In this document: piece by piece, positions 49,055 to 60,948 of the stretch | Layout of the letters: each line of letters opens with the position of its first letter | Position numbering within the stretch: position 1 is the first letter of the stretch | Source of the DNA: Carallia brachiata | Taxonomy: Eukaryota; Streptophyta; Magnoliopsida; Malpighiales; Rhizophoraceae | Direction of reading: 5' to 3' | Assembly: GCA_021464245.1 (NCBI GenBank) | Contig: JADCRB010000068.1 | Location: 7,178,134 to 7,242,133, forward strand | Length of the DNA: 64,000 nt | Notes under the pieces: generated by a model | The model's input: the letters and a program-made list of their open reading frames with translations, nothing else | What the model was told of the DNA's origin: nothing | Databases searched by the model: none | Made by a program: the position numbers and the translations under genes

Positions 49055-50545
49055 GCTTTGATAAGAATACGCAAATTATAATAAAGATTTTTCTGTAATT
49101 TTAATTAATTATTTCAAAAAATATAAAAATTTAATTGATTAATTTATATTTGTGATTTTTAAGATTATGTTAAATAATTAGTTTTCTCACTTTAACGAAG
49201 TGGCTCATAGAAAAAAAAAAACAAGAAGAAGAAAAATTGAGGGCAGCGTTTATTTTATTTATTTATTTATTATTTAATTTTTTTGAGGGAGAGGGCAGCG
49301 TTTATTAATTTGTCTGTGTAACGAAAAGAACGAACGTAGTTGAGGCATGTGAGGGATTTTCAGTTGATCTGCTCCAAAAAAAAAAAAAAAAAAATGAAGG
49401 TGTCAGTCGATGTTGGACTTCGAAACTTTTTTAAATGGATTCAGCTGCCTTTTGAACTTCGCAATTGCACATGCACATACGGCTGCATCCGGCCCGGTCC
49501 TATCTCAACGCCATGTGAGTTCATCTCGATCAGTGAACATCTGTTTATTTTTTTATTAGATTGTCACTTTTATCCATTTACTTGACCAATTGTTTATTTT
49601 CATCATATCTTAATATCAATTTCTAACTTAGATAATTAATATTGTATAACAAAAGGAAAGAGATGGGAAACTGCGGATAGTGGCTGTGCTGTGTGAAGTT
49701 TTACATGTTGATTATTTAAGGTATCGAGAAAAATTAGAGCCAGCCATGCTGGTTACGGCTGAGAAAGGAAACACGGCAGCAGCTTCCAGGAAACCAAAGT
49801 CCACCAAACCAAAGTCATTGTTAATTGAAAGAAAAAAGCTCAAAGGATCACGAATAGTGGAAAATGAAATTTACTAAAGTAGACTGGTCATAATATGTAA
49901 TATGAAAACATTGCAGTAGTGAGTCGAAAAAAAAAAAAGAAAACATTGCAGTAATAAACTAAATATCAAATTTATATGCAAATAGAATATTAATTGGCTT
50001 TTACATGCATACTCAGTCCCTTTATTGATTTATTAAATTATAATTATTTTAAGAGAACCAATACGATGTGTGTAAGTTAGAAAGGTACAAATAAAAACAA
50101 AGTTTTTTCAATAATTTAAATTAATTATTTTTAAAAAAATAAAAAAAATAATTAAATAATTTATATTTGTAATTTTTAAAATTAAGCTAAATGATTTTAT
50201 TTTCTTTACTTTAAAAAATAGCTCATAAAAAATAATTTGAAGGTAAAGTTTATTAATTGGTCCGTATAACAAAAATAAAGAAAGCAGTTAAGGGTTGAGA
50301 GAGAGGGTCCGGCATGTCCTATGTCATTGCCGTGTGAGATCATCTCAGTCAGTAAACTTTTTCTTTTTTGTTAGATTGTCACTAGTCCACATCTGTTTGG
50401 CTGATTGTCTACTACCATAATACTTTAATATCAATTTCCAATTAAGATAATTAATATTATATAATGAAAGGAAAAAGATGGAAAATAATCTATAGTGGTT
50501 GTAAATTGACGCTGAATATTATATGTTGATTATATAAGGTAGGTC
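49055..50545 (+). repeat. Duplicated TNL-upstream region (two diverged copies)
   Basis: Copy 1 (about 49055-49730) and copy 2 (about 50095-50545) share landmarks in the same order. These are a TTTATATTTGT(A/G)ATTTTTAA block, GTTTATTAATT, GGTCCTAT/GGTCCGGC, CAGTGAAC/CAGTAAAC, TTAGATTGTCACT, TTAATATCAATTTC and AGATAATTAATATT. They sit just before the TNL gene, so they probably stem from duplication of an NLR promoter or leader region. The short ORF at 49680 is not recognisable. Confidence 0.6.
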
Positions 50546-50820
50546 AAAAGTTGAGCTCAAAAGAAAAATATAATGTGGTGGATCAGTCTAAATTAAACTA
50601 ATTTATTTGCTTATTATCGAACATCAAAATTCGAAAACTGGCCACGTAAATAAGAATTCAAAATTCCTCAAAAAAATTGAGAATTAAAAAAAATTATTTG
50701 CAGTGCTTTTTAGCTGGATTGAATGCTGATTAATGATTGACAGCAGTAAACTCCAAAATATTGCGATGTAAAGTTTCATTGGAAATTACCTTAGGTTATT
50801 TCGAGTCATCTAAAAACTGC

Positions 50821-50827
50821 TATAAAT
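50821..50827 (+). promoter_or_regulatory. Putative TATA box of the TNL gene
   Basis: TATAAAT lies 65 bases before the ATG at 50886, within normal plant core-promoter spacing. Confidence 0.5.
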
Positions 50828-50885
50828 GTAAGAGCCATTGGCCACCAAAGTCATCCGACAGAAGCAAAAATTACTTTGTGTTGTT

Positions 50886-53800
50886 ATGGCTTCTTCTTCT
50901 TCTTCTTCTTCTTCTTCGGCTGATTTTCCTACTTCCTTTTATTGTTCTCCTAATTCTATGTCTGCGCAGGTTCATCCAAGAAAGCATCTGGCATTCATTA
51001 ACTTCAGGGGAAAGGACACTCGTGAAGGCTTTGTGAGCTTTCTCTATGAAAAGTTGGAGCAACAAGGGATCCGTGCTTACTTGGATAGCGTAGAGCTTGA
51101 GAAAGGAGCAGACATCGATACAATCATAGACGCAATTCAAGACTCCAATATTGCGGTCGTTGTTTTCTCTAAAGAATATGCCACTTCTTCTTTTTGTTTG
51201 GATGAGCTTGTCAAGATTATGGAATGTAGGAAAACTACTGGATTGCAGGTATATGATCACTCTAATAATGATCTTAGTCTGATTTTCAATCTCAAATATG
51301 CAAGCAATTTCGTGAGTTGTTTATGAACTTATTAAAGGTGTTTTAATTTTACATTGCCTTCTGATTGGATTCAATTCCAAACAGGTTTTGGTTGTGTTCT
51401 ACCGTCTAACACCCGAAAATGTAGAAAACTTGGAAGATGAAGAAGATTTAGAAAACCCAAATAAGAGTTTTGCTGCCCCGAAGAATGTTGCCTCTATAGC
51501 AGGATGGGATAACGCTTCAAAGGACATCAGGTGATTACGTTTTTTTTTTTTTCTGTACCCTGTTGACATGTTCTTTAAAGATAAAATTTAACTCAATTCA
51601 AATTCAATTAATGAATTAATCTATTGGTTTGTTTGGTATAAACAATATAAATTTTAAGATGAAAGAAAGAAACAAAGTAAGATAAAACACCTACAATCCT
51701 TGGCCTTGATAAAAAAAAAAAAATGATGAGAATAAATGTTGCTAATGATGTCCACATAATATAGTTGATGCTAAGGCAAGATGGTTATTTAAAATTTGTA
51801 ATCAATAATTAATAAAATTAATTAAACCAAATATTATGCTTGTGAATTTGGTAAATTCTTTTTGGATGTTGGAATTCATAGACATTGAATTTACCTTCAC
51901 TCGAGTTACAGTCATCTTCTGCAAGTATGGTTTTCTCAAGGAATTAGGAATAAACTAGTTTTTTTTTTTTTTACTCTGCCGATTTATGTATTTTAATTTT
52001 CTTAAAAAATAATAATAATGAAATAATAAAATATATCTTCTTAGATGTCACATAACAATATTTTAGCTCCAATATACCAATAATAAAAATATTCCAACTT
52101 AAGCATGAATAAAAAATGTAATTTAGAATGGCAGCAATTACAATGACATTTTACTAAACAGTAATTGAATAATAAGTTACACTTACTTAAAAATGTGAGT
52201 CAAAAGAAATCTTTCAAGATTTTTTAGAATTTTCTGGCCTTCTAGATTTCCTTGAATCTAAAAGATGCTTTTCTATTATATCTCATAGAACCTCAACCGA
52301 TTGTATTTAGACATCCAGTAAGAAAGCGGTCTAAAGTTAAGAGAAGTCTTCCCATTATTCAATGGTGTAGCTGTTTATTATACATAACGCTTCAGTCTAA
52401 GATGTCATTAAAAATAATTTTACAATATGTGAAGTCGATATGATTCAAAACAATAAACAGACATGATATGAACTAAATAAACAAAAAATAGTATCAATAG
52501 AATTATCCGATACATATTTATAATTGTGACATCACTTGGAATGACTGCAAAATTTTAACAATTGAAGGAGAAGAAGATGATGATGGGGGATAGCCGAGGG
52601 CATAATGAAGACTTGAGGTGCTTCCTTTAAATTTCACAATAGCAATACACCTTTGAGCATCCATTGCTTGTTACCTTCTTAAATCATTGAGCCCTCTCGA
52701 ATTATTGAACGACTCTAAAGTTTTTCATCCATGCATGTGAAGGGAAAAAAAGAGTTAGCAGAGATTTTTTAGAGAAGACAAACAGTTTGGAAAATAAAGA
52801 ATAGAAATTTTTTTTTTAAATGTCAAATATAATTAAATAATGTCTTCCTTCACCATTAGGCAGTTCTTCACTTATCTATCTATGAGTTTGGTCGGTATAA
52901 ATCTCTAAAAATTAAAATAAAAGAAAAGCAGATTAAGAAAAAACACCTCCAATCCGTGGCCTTGACAAAGAAAAAAAAAAAAGGATGAGCAAAAAAAAAC
53001 AAAAAAATGAAGCTAATGATGTGCACATAATATTTGATGCTAAGGCAAGACTTATTGAAATTTATAATCAATAATTAATATAATTAACTATACCAAATAT
53101 TCGCATGTGAATTTGGTGGATTCTTTTTTGATCTGGAATTTCATAGAAATGAAATTTGCCCCAATAGTTTATCACTCGAGTTACAGTCATCTCCTGCATG
53201 TATGATTTTCCGTATTGAATTAGGAATGCAAATGACTACATTTGATGTTTCTCTATTCACATAAATCAACTTTTTTTTTCTATGTGCATTCAACATTTAA
53301 ATTTCTGAATTTATTAGTGGCACATATTCATATTGTATTTGCAACTTATCTTAATGCTTGTTTCTTTCAACTCAAGCTTACCAATATTCGTTCTTCCTGT
53401 TAATCGTTACGAACGAGGCTGATCTTGCTAATAAAATTGTGGAAGACATTTTGGAAAAACGAATGCGCATATATTTCCCAGTTGATTTGAAAACTCTGGT
53501 TGGCATGCCTCGGCGAGTAGAAGACATTGAATCACTGCTTTTTAGTGGGAAAGTAAATGATGTTCGTATTGTCGGAATATGGGGGATGGGAGGAATTGGC
53601 AAGACAACTCTTGCCAGAGCCATATTTGCAAACACTCTTTCCATTTTCAAAGCAGATGCTTTCTTGAAAATGTCAGGGCAGATTCAGAAAAACGTGGATT
53701 GCGCGAGCTTGAAGATAAACTTCTTGCTGTTCTACTGAATAGAGCCAATAAGAGTATGCGCACATCCAGCTCAAGTTCAAATTTTCATTGGACCAACTTC

Positions 53801-56800
53801 GGCATAAAAAGGTTCTCATTGTTCTTGATGATGTAGATAAGTTTGAACAAATCGAATATTTAGCAGGAAAGCGTGAATGTTTTGGTGAGGGGAATAGAGT
53901 TATTATTACAAGTAGAAATAGACAAGTGCTTAAAAATGGAGTTGACAGCCAATATGAAGTTAAACCACTAGATGTCGGTATAGCTCTTGAGCTTTTTAGT
54001 ATACATGCCTTTAAGCAAACGTATCCCCCTGCAGACCATGTGGAATCATCCAACAGTGTTGTAAAGCATGCCAGAGGCCTTCCTTTGGCACTTAAAGTTC
54101 TTGGGTTGTTTCTGCATGATAGGAGCGACGAAGAATGGGACAGCGCACTGGTTGAACTTCAAAATACTCTCAACAAGGAAATAGAGGATGTGCTGAAAAT
54201 AAGCTACGATGGACTTGATACTAGCGCCAAAGAAATACTTCTTCATATTGCTTGTTTCTTCAGAGGGAGCCAAAAACTGATGTTGAGAGAATACTTGACT
54301 CTTGTGATTTTGCTACAAAATCGGACTTAAGCAACTTGTTGATAAGGCTTAATTGTCATCTCAATTTCAACGTAGAGATGCATGATTTATTACAAAAACT
54401 GGGTCGAGAAATTGTTAGGCAAGAATCATTAAAGAGCCTAACAAACGTATAGATTGTGGAATCTAAAGTATGTCATGTACTAAAAAAAAATAAGTAAGAA
54501 TCCAACAACTAACTTTTTTTATTCTTTGTTCTTTCCTGCCTTGAGTTGAACGGCATTTTTTTTTTTTTTTTTTTATTTTTTAATTATCTGCATAAGTTGT
54601 GCTAATATGATTAGTGGCCATGGTTTTAGGGGACAGAAGCAATTGATGGCATTTCGTTTGACTTGTCCAAGTCGGGGATTTGTGTTCGCATGTCTCCAAC
54701 TGTCTTTTCAAAGATGGATCAAATTAAATTGCTTAGGATTTATTCTTCGTCCAGAGATTTTCTATTTGATGATGTCGTGGACTGCTCACGGGGACTTGAG
54801 TCTCTTCCACGTGAGCTAAGGTATCTGGAGTGGGATTGCTATCCTTTGAAAGCATTGCCGCCAAATGTTTATTTTGAGAACCTGGTTGAACTTCACATGC
54901 CCCACAGCAACGTCGAACGACTTTGGACTGGAAAACAGGTAAAAGTTTATTTATTTATCTTCTTTGTTCTTTACATTGAAAAGATGCACTAGGGAATGAT
55001 CTACGAGATTAAATTTACTGCGTCGACAGCTTATAACTAAAACATTGATATTTTTGAATGGATTATAGAAAACTAATCATACGAGAAGCACACATGAAAT
55101 GCATGCATGAGAAATGCCAATTTTCGTTTTCCTATGTTGTGTCCATTATTTGATGCAGAGAGAATTTGATAGTTGATTTTTCACACGTTGAACATTTTCA
55201 CACAAACTCTCTCCCCCCTACTGGAATAATTTACCTTTGGTGTTTAAACAATTAATTTTAAACCGATCATCGATTGGTTAATATAATACACTTACTATTT
55301 GAATTATAGCTCCTTTCTCAATTTCATAAGAAGGTTAATTTCATGAGTGTTTATTAAATTTACTCTCATTTTTAGTAAGTAAAACTAACTCGTGATCTAA
55401 TACCATTCAAAAATTATTTTTAATTTTTTATTCAAGTGAACCTCACTTATTTTGTGGTATAAAATTATAAATAAGTTACACTCACTTAAAAAAAAAATCA
55501 AAATAGAAATTCTCAAATTTTTTTTTTATGTATTGATTTTTTGTTTTTTAATGGCAACCTAGCTTTGTTGTATTTTATTTAACGGGAAAATATAACATTT
55601 TTCTCATAGAAGTTCTCCGAAACATCTAACACCTTCCGCCTGGTTGCCCTTGTTAGCATCGTGAATATACTACTTGGATAGTTGGTATTCTGCCGCTGGT
55701 CAGGTTTCCTGGTGGTGGAGCTATCAGACTGTTATTTTATGGTCAGGTCTAGGTGAACCTAAGGAATAATGCGCGTGAGAGGCCTATAAAAGTAATTTCA
55801 CATCTTTTAAATGCCTTTGTACCAAGTAGTTTTTCCAAAATAAATAAAAATAAAATGATATTCGTGATATCCACACTTTAATAATGTCCATCACTTTATC
55901 TCCCCAATTCCATGTCAATATCGTTATTTCCTTGTCTGTTTTTCCATGTAAACAATTTTTCCCTTTCACTCCTATGGTGTTTATATTGAACAATCAAGCA
56001 CATGATCAAGGTATGGTTTTTGGGGTATTTCTTAACAGTTGCATCCATCTTAGATTTCAAATTAAATTTTTAGCTAAATTTTTGGAGTTTAAACTCCTTT
56101 GCTAAACACATTTTTTCTTGAATGCAGTTTTTTCTTTTTTCCTAATATTCCTGATTTTGCACACGCATGTGTTTAATTTTTATTGGCACAGTAATATTGA
56201 TAGGTACACAGATTCTAAAAGCTAGCATTTTCGTTGCTTTTTTCTTCGTATAGAATCTTTCAAGCTTGAGAGTGATAAGGCTGACTACGTGCCTTCAGCT
56301 CATCGAAATGCCGGACTTCTCAAGAGCCTTGAACCTTGAGATCATTAGTTTTAGAAATTGTCAAAGGTTGTTGGAGGTTTCTTCATCCATTAAATATCTC
56401 AAAAACCTCAAGGAATTGGATGTGGGAGGGTGTCTTAAAATCAAGAGTGTTCCAAGCACCAAAGGTCTGCAATCTCTTACAAAACTTATCCTCGATTCTT
56501 GCTCAATTGGGGAGTTATCAGAAGTATCAGAGAGCATAGAAGTGTTAGATCTGTCTGGTACTAAGATAAAAGAAGTACCCATTTGTTCTAAGCTGAGATC
56601 TCTTCGAAAACTTAGACTAACTGCCTGCTCAAGTCTCCAGAAATTTCCCGAACTTCCAACCAGTGTGGAAGAGCTAAATTTAGGCAGTTGTGATATAATT
56701 GTGCCCCATAACTTGATTGAGCGCCTCTCTCGACTTCAAAAACTTGATATTTCTCTTTGGAAGGGACCTGGGAATATACTGGGAGTTGATCTTGGTCGAT

Positions 56801-57755
56801 TGTCATTATTACGGGAATTGAACCTAAGCCACAGTGATTTTGAATACATACCTGACAGCATCAAGCATCTCTCGTGTCTTGAAAGTCTCGGCGTTGCTTG
56901 CTGCCCTCGGCTTCGATCACTGCCACAGCTTCCCCCTCATTTAATAGATTTGAATGCAAATTTTTGCACATCACTGGAGATGATAACGGAGTCAAGATTT
57001 GCACTTATGGAAACCTCGGGAAAGTTGCTAGATTTCAACGTAAATTTTTCATTTGTGGATTGCCGTCAATTGAATGAGAATGCACGCGGAAACATTTTGA
57101 ATTATGCACAGCAGATCATACCACTTTTTGCCCGAGAAGCCCTTTATCAACTCCCCAAGGTACCGGCAATCCCTTAATATCAACGTCCTACCTTACAGAT
57201 GTTATTATATCGAACAAGTTACTCTTAACTAAGATATTTTCTTATCGTAAGCTGCAGAGTGTGGGTAGGAAAGATGAAGTTCGATTTGTTTATCCTGGAA
57301 ATGAAGTTCCAAATTGGATCAATCTTCAAAGCACAGGATCTTCGATTATTGTGGAACTGCCTCCAAATTGGTGTGACGGTAAAAACTTTTTGGGTTTTGT
57401 TATTTGCGTTGTTTTTGACAAAGCCGTGCGGTGGTCGCCATCTGTGCATTTGCTTTGTGAATGCAATTTTGAGTCCAATGATGCCGCAAGAAATCTAAAG
57501 TTAGTTGTGGACCTCATGGGCGAAAGCGGGGAACACGTCTTGCTTTGGTATAGTAGCAGCTTGCACCAGGCAGTAGTTAGTAGCTTAGGGGACGAAGACT
57601 ATTACAAGAAGGCCACATTTCACTTCTATCAAGAAAACTATGGCTATCCAGACGTGGAGGACGATTCAGAATTTTCTTCTGATTCAGACGTGGAGTGTGA
57701 TCACGTGGTGACAAACTGTGGGGTTCGGTTGCTACATATTGGTGACTGGGAATAA
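50886..57755 (+). CDS. TIR-NBS-LRR immune receptor (TNL) with C-JID, NB-ARC exon frameshifted
   Basis: Intracellular immune receptor. Exons: 50886-51248 (TIR: HLAFINFRGKDTREGF, SSFCLDELVKI with the NADase Glu), 51385-51530 (TIR end, GWDNASKDI), about 53411-54492 (NB-ARC), 54630-54938, 56254-57159 (LRR), 57258-57755 (C-JID: DEVRFVYPGNEVPNWI). NB-ARC motifs: P-loop GIWGMGGIGKTTLARAIF, kinase-2 KKVLIVLDDVD, RNBS-B GNRVIITSRNRQVL, GLPL ARGLPLALKVLG, MHD EMHDLL (54375-54392). Exons 1, 2, 4, 5 and 6 are open and in phase. The NB-ARC exon shifts frame near 53661, 53757-53775 and 54265, has compensating shifts at 54341-54372, and breaks again after 54428. Its expected acceptor reads AC, not AG (53409-53410). 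TNLs recognise effectors and signal through TIR NADase and EDS1. As written, no full product can be made, so it is a pseudogene or carries assembly errors. Confidence 0.88.
51620..53233 (+). repeat. Duplicated segment inside TNL intron 2
   Basis: 51620-51955 and 52888-53233 are diverged direct copies. Both contain CCTTGGCCTTGA/CGTGGCCTTGACA, GCTAATGATGT.CACATAATA, TGATGCTAAGGCAAGA, ATCAATAATTAATA and CACTCGAGTTACAGTCATC. They bracket about 930 bases of other sequence and make this intron about 1.9 kb, long for a TNL intron. Confidence 0.7.
54939..56253. other. TNL intron 4
   Basis: 1.3 kb between the exon ending at GGAAAACAG and the LRR exon that begins after CGTATAG. I see no extra exon or transposon ends inside it. 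Confidence 0.6.
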
Positions 57756-57798
57756 TGCACTTGTTTATCCTATTTTCTTTTGAGGTTGAAAGATTGAA

Positions 57799-57804
57799 AA
57801 TAAA
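57799..57804 (+). terminator. Poly(A) signal of the TNL gene
   Basis: AATAAA lies 44 bases after the stop codon and is followed by an A-run. Confidence 0.45.
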
Positions 57805-58005
57805 AAAAAAAAAGAGAGAGGGAAAGAAAGGAAAATTCGTCGGCGAATGACACTGCAGTAAAGAAGGAAGGATTTCTCCAAGGCCTCTGCTCTCAGATGG
57901 AACTTCGGAGGTGAAACTTCAGGTGGGGTGTAGATTAAGAGTGGTGGAAGAATTTGGTGCAAGGACTCTCAGCACAGGACCAGGTGAGAAACGCGGAGAC
58001 TTTCG

Positions 58006-58293
58006 CTAAACAGGGGAGCAATCCACTAGTAATTTGGTGCAAGGACTCTCATTCTGCCATTGTTCCAAGAAAATGCAATGTTTAGACCTTGCATGATTTT
58101 GGCAGTCTCTTGTGCCTTTTTCTGAGTGATATCCAGTTACAATGGAGTGGTTAAACCATTGTTCTGTAATTGGTTCCACGTAAAGCCACGCCATCCATAT
58201 ATCTGCCCCCTCTTTCTGGGGCATTCTTTCGGCTTCCTCTGCATTTCTATCCAGCAATTTGAGAGATATTTCTTCTACTTGGCGCCATTTCAC
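58006..58293 (-). pseudogene. EDS1 EP-domain fragment 1
   Basis: The minus-strand frame reads EEAERMPQKEGADIWMAWLY, then GTRDCQNHARSKHCIFLEQW. This aligns with fragment 2 and with the EP domain of EDS1 (compare RMPQKxGAxIRxTWLYAGTEYRRMVEP and GRSKHYIFLEQWQ). The YRRMVEP segment is corrupted (EPITEQWFN). EDS1 is the lipase-like partner that, with PAD4 or SAG101, transduces TNL signals. There is no lipase domain and no upstream exons here. Confidence 0.65.
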
Positions 58294-58620
58294 AAAATAT
58301 TGCTAGTCATTAAAACAAAGGTCTTGTGGATTTAATTGATAGTGTATAATTGGTTTAAACAAGATAATGCTTTGTTAGAATGGCAAAAGAGCAGAGAGCA
58401 AGATTGATCCATTTGTAAATCTGTGAATGACATTCACATATAGGCAGCATACTTTTGACATTTGAGTGCACAAAATTATTTGCTTCTTATGATGCCCACA
58501 CACAAATCTAGTGCAGTTCAAAGTACATATTGAGTTCTAGAAGCACCCCCTAGCATATTGGTCATATCTGCCATTTCTCAGTGGAGAATCGTAAAATGTT
58601 CCTAAAATTAACTCAAATTC

Positions 58621-59175
58621 TTTTCACCACTTCATAAAACTGTGTTGCTCCAAGAAGATCTCAGGAGAGACTGCATAATTATTGATCTGGTTCATCACAT
58701 ATTGCTCAAACTGAACCAGATTCTCAATTGATGACTTTTTTTTTTTTAAGAACTGGATGATGCATCCTTGAATAATTTGCATGAAATGAGGGGCCTCCTC
58801 AACGTTTGCCCAGAAACAAAAATCTTCTGTCAGCTTACTAGCAATATTCTTCCTGTTTTTGTTGCTTGAAGTTCCTGCATTTTTCCCTGCATCCGCTTTT
58901 TGCCATTGCTCCAACAAAAATGTAGTGTTTAGACCTACCTTTCATTTCGTAGTCCCTTCTGCCACTCTCTCTGTAGTATTCAGCAATGTCAAATGGCTCA
59001 ACCATTCTTCTGTATTCTGTTCCAGCATAGAGCCATGTCATCCGGATATTTGCACCTTTTTCTGTGGCATTCTTTTGGCTTTTTCGACCATGTCTTTCCA
59101 ATAGTTTTGAGAAATTTTTTGTACTTAGCAAACATCCATGTCAGAGTTAGACAACAGATTCTTGTAACCTTTCGT
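58621..59175 (-). pseudogene. EDS1 EP-domain fragment 2
   Basis: In the minus direction, across three frames: NYWKDMVEKAKRMPQ (about 59110), ANIRMTWLYAGTEYRRMVEP, FDIAEYYRESGRRDYEMKGR, SKHYIF, LEQWQKADAG, LTEDFCFWANVEEA, and finally LVQFEQYVMNQINNYAVSPE, IFLEQHSFMKW (58621). This is the order of the EDS1 C-terminal EP domain through to near its natural end. Frame changes near 59070 and 58900 and an A-run insertion near 58735-58745 disable it. It faces the TNL gene tail to tail. Confidence 0.78.
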
Positions 59176-59209
59176 GAATAGAAAAACACTGATGTGGGAT
59201 AAATCATTT

Positions 59210-59705
59210 AAGTTGGCAAGGCACCAATCATCAAATCATCAAAAGTCTCTTACTTACTTGCGACCAAATGGGGGCCTATGCATCAGGTAATCTGTATGCT
59301 GCTTAGTAGCCAATGCTAATGCTCTAAGCTTAGCATATACATATCACAGAGCATCATTAGCAAATGCATTGACTGAGAAGACCAGCTTTAGCATTCTTAT
59401 CAATTTTTCATTCATCACTGAGGCCACCTACATACAGAAGGTTGTCATCCCAGATAATGATCTCATAGCTATCTTTAACTACTTCAACGACTTGAATGCC
59501 CATTGAAGACCATGTCCACCTAAACTCTAACCATGTAAGATGGTAAAAGCACAATAGTGCAATGATAACTGTAATGATTACCATAACAGCTTTTATTACT
59601 CAGATAGAAAGCTCGAATTTCACTTCCCAACAAGCAAGAATTCTTGCAAGCCCTACAAAGTTTTTGAATTGATAAATCGCCAATTGTGATTCAAAGCTTG
59701 CAGTT
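59210..59705. other. Intergenic, possible further gene remnants
   Basis: No domain recognised. A minus-strand segment near 59420-59480 looks coding-like, but I cannot assign it. Confidence 0.3.
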
Positions 59706-59706
59706 T

Positions 59707-59830
59707 TTTTTTTTTTTATGAAACAGTAGAGTAAATTATATTAATGAAAGAAATTGTTACAAAAAGGTTACAAAGTAACCCCAAAAAAGGAAAATACAAA
59801 GAAAAACTCATAACCATGTCCTTGTAATAT
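59707..59830 (-). mobile_element. LINE-type 3' end with poly(A)
   Basis: A T-run (59707-59719) on the plus strand is followed by sequence whose reverse complement, TTAATATAATTTACTCTACT and onwards, is a typical plant LINE 3' tail leading into poly(A). The 5' limit is unclear. Confidence 0.45.
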
Positions 59831-60039
59831 GCTTGAAAACATAATTTATCAGAGAATTAAAGTGCCTCTCGATAAGAGTAAAGGTTTCTCTATACTTCCA
59901 TAGTCTCAAAAGAGACTTTAGCAACCTTCCGGACAAGAAAAACATAAATAAAGTTGCCTCTATGATCTCTCAAAACAATTCAGAACATGTAGTTGACCTG
60001 AGATTTTTTTTTCTGTGAAATGTTATCCCAATTGGCCTT

Positions 60040-60136
60040 AAAAATTTCGTTGCCGCTAACACAATAACCTAAAAGACCAACTAAATTCCTATGTCTAACC
60101 TTGGTGAACACCTCAATTTCTGAAACCCACTCAAAT
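60040..60136 (-). pseudogene. Receptor-like kinase fragment
   Basis: The minus strand reads [20 protein letters not shown] then [10 protein letters not shown]. This matches the alpha-C to beta-4 part of plant receptor-like kinase domains (E-x-x-x-(V/I)RH-(K/R)NLV-x-LLGYC). Only about 32 residues remain, and no flanking kinase motifs are visible. Confidence 0.65.
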
Positions 60137-60139
60137 TAT

Positions 60140-60935
60140 TGGTGCCCACTTGGTGAACTTTCACTTAGACCATCATCAAGATTTTCAAAATTTATTAACT
60201 GCACCAAAAAATAAAGAGAACAATGAATAAATTAACTATCCACGAATAACCAAAAAAAAAAAAAACAAATATTTCAATGTGGTGAACTTACCCAAGCCTT
60301 ATCTGGCAAAAGCCTTATTGGGCTTGGCCAGAATGCCATCTTGACCGCAATTAGGGCCATAAATGTGATACATATCGATGTCACTTGTATCCCTCTTTGA
60401 TTCATAGTGATGACTGGGTGACAGAAACACCTACAACCAGTAAAACCCGGAAAAGCATAAGGAAAACAATCGTTTAGGAATGTGCATAAATGTGCTCCAG
60501 CTTCTGCACAGGTTAAAGCATGACAAAATAACAATAATTACATGAATCAAGTGTTTTGAAGGGGGAAACTGGAAAAAAAAAAAAAAAAAAAAACCCAATA
60601 ACAATGTAAACAATTCTAGGGTAAAACAAACTATAATTCATCAAGGTACGTTTAATAGGTGATATGAGCAAAGCTTCCAAATATAAAATTTCCACACCTG
60701 TTCTGAGAACTGGGAGCCATAACCAATCACGAAGAACCCCAATATGATTGACTCCTTCCGAAAAATTTTGTAAACCAGTAATCAAAACCGAAAAGGGAAG
60801 TCAATATACAAAAACCATTGGGTCTGACCTGTTTGTGTGCACAACAATGGGAATTTTTCTGTTTTTATAGGCTAACGGATGATTTTAGATAAGAATGGAT
60901 GCAACCAATTAAATCACCTCTCAGAAATTGTAGGG
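60140..60935. other. Intergenic with unassigned minus-strand ORFs
   Basis: The short ORFs at 60274-60534 and 60513-60785 are not recognisable. An A-run lies at about 60571-60592. The 13 bases GGACAAAGGTTAG at 60936-60948 are one target duplication of the LINE. Confidence 0.35.
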
Positions 60936-60948
60936 GGACAAAGGTTAG

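Noticed and set aside
50871..51260. 129-codon ORF antisense to the TIR exon
   Set aside because: Mirror frame of a real coding exon with an Arg run from the Ser-codon repeat; no independent evidence.
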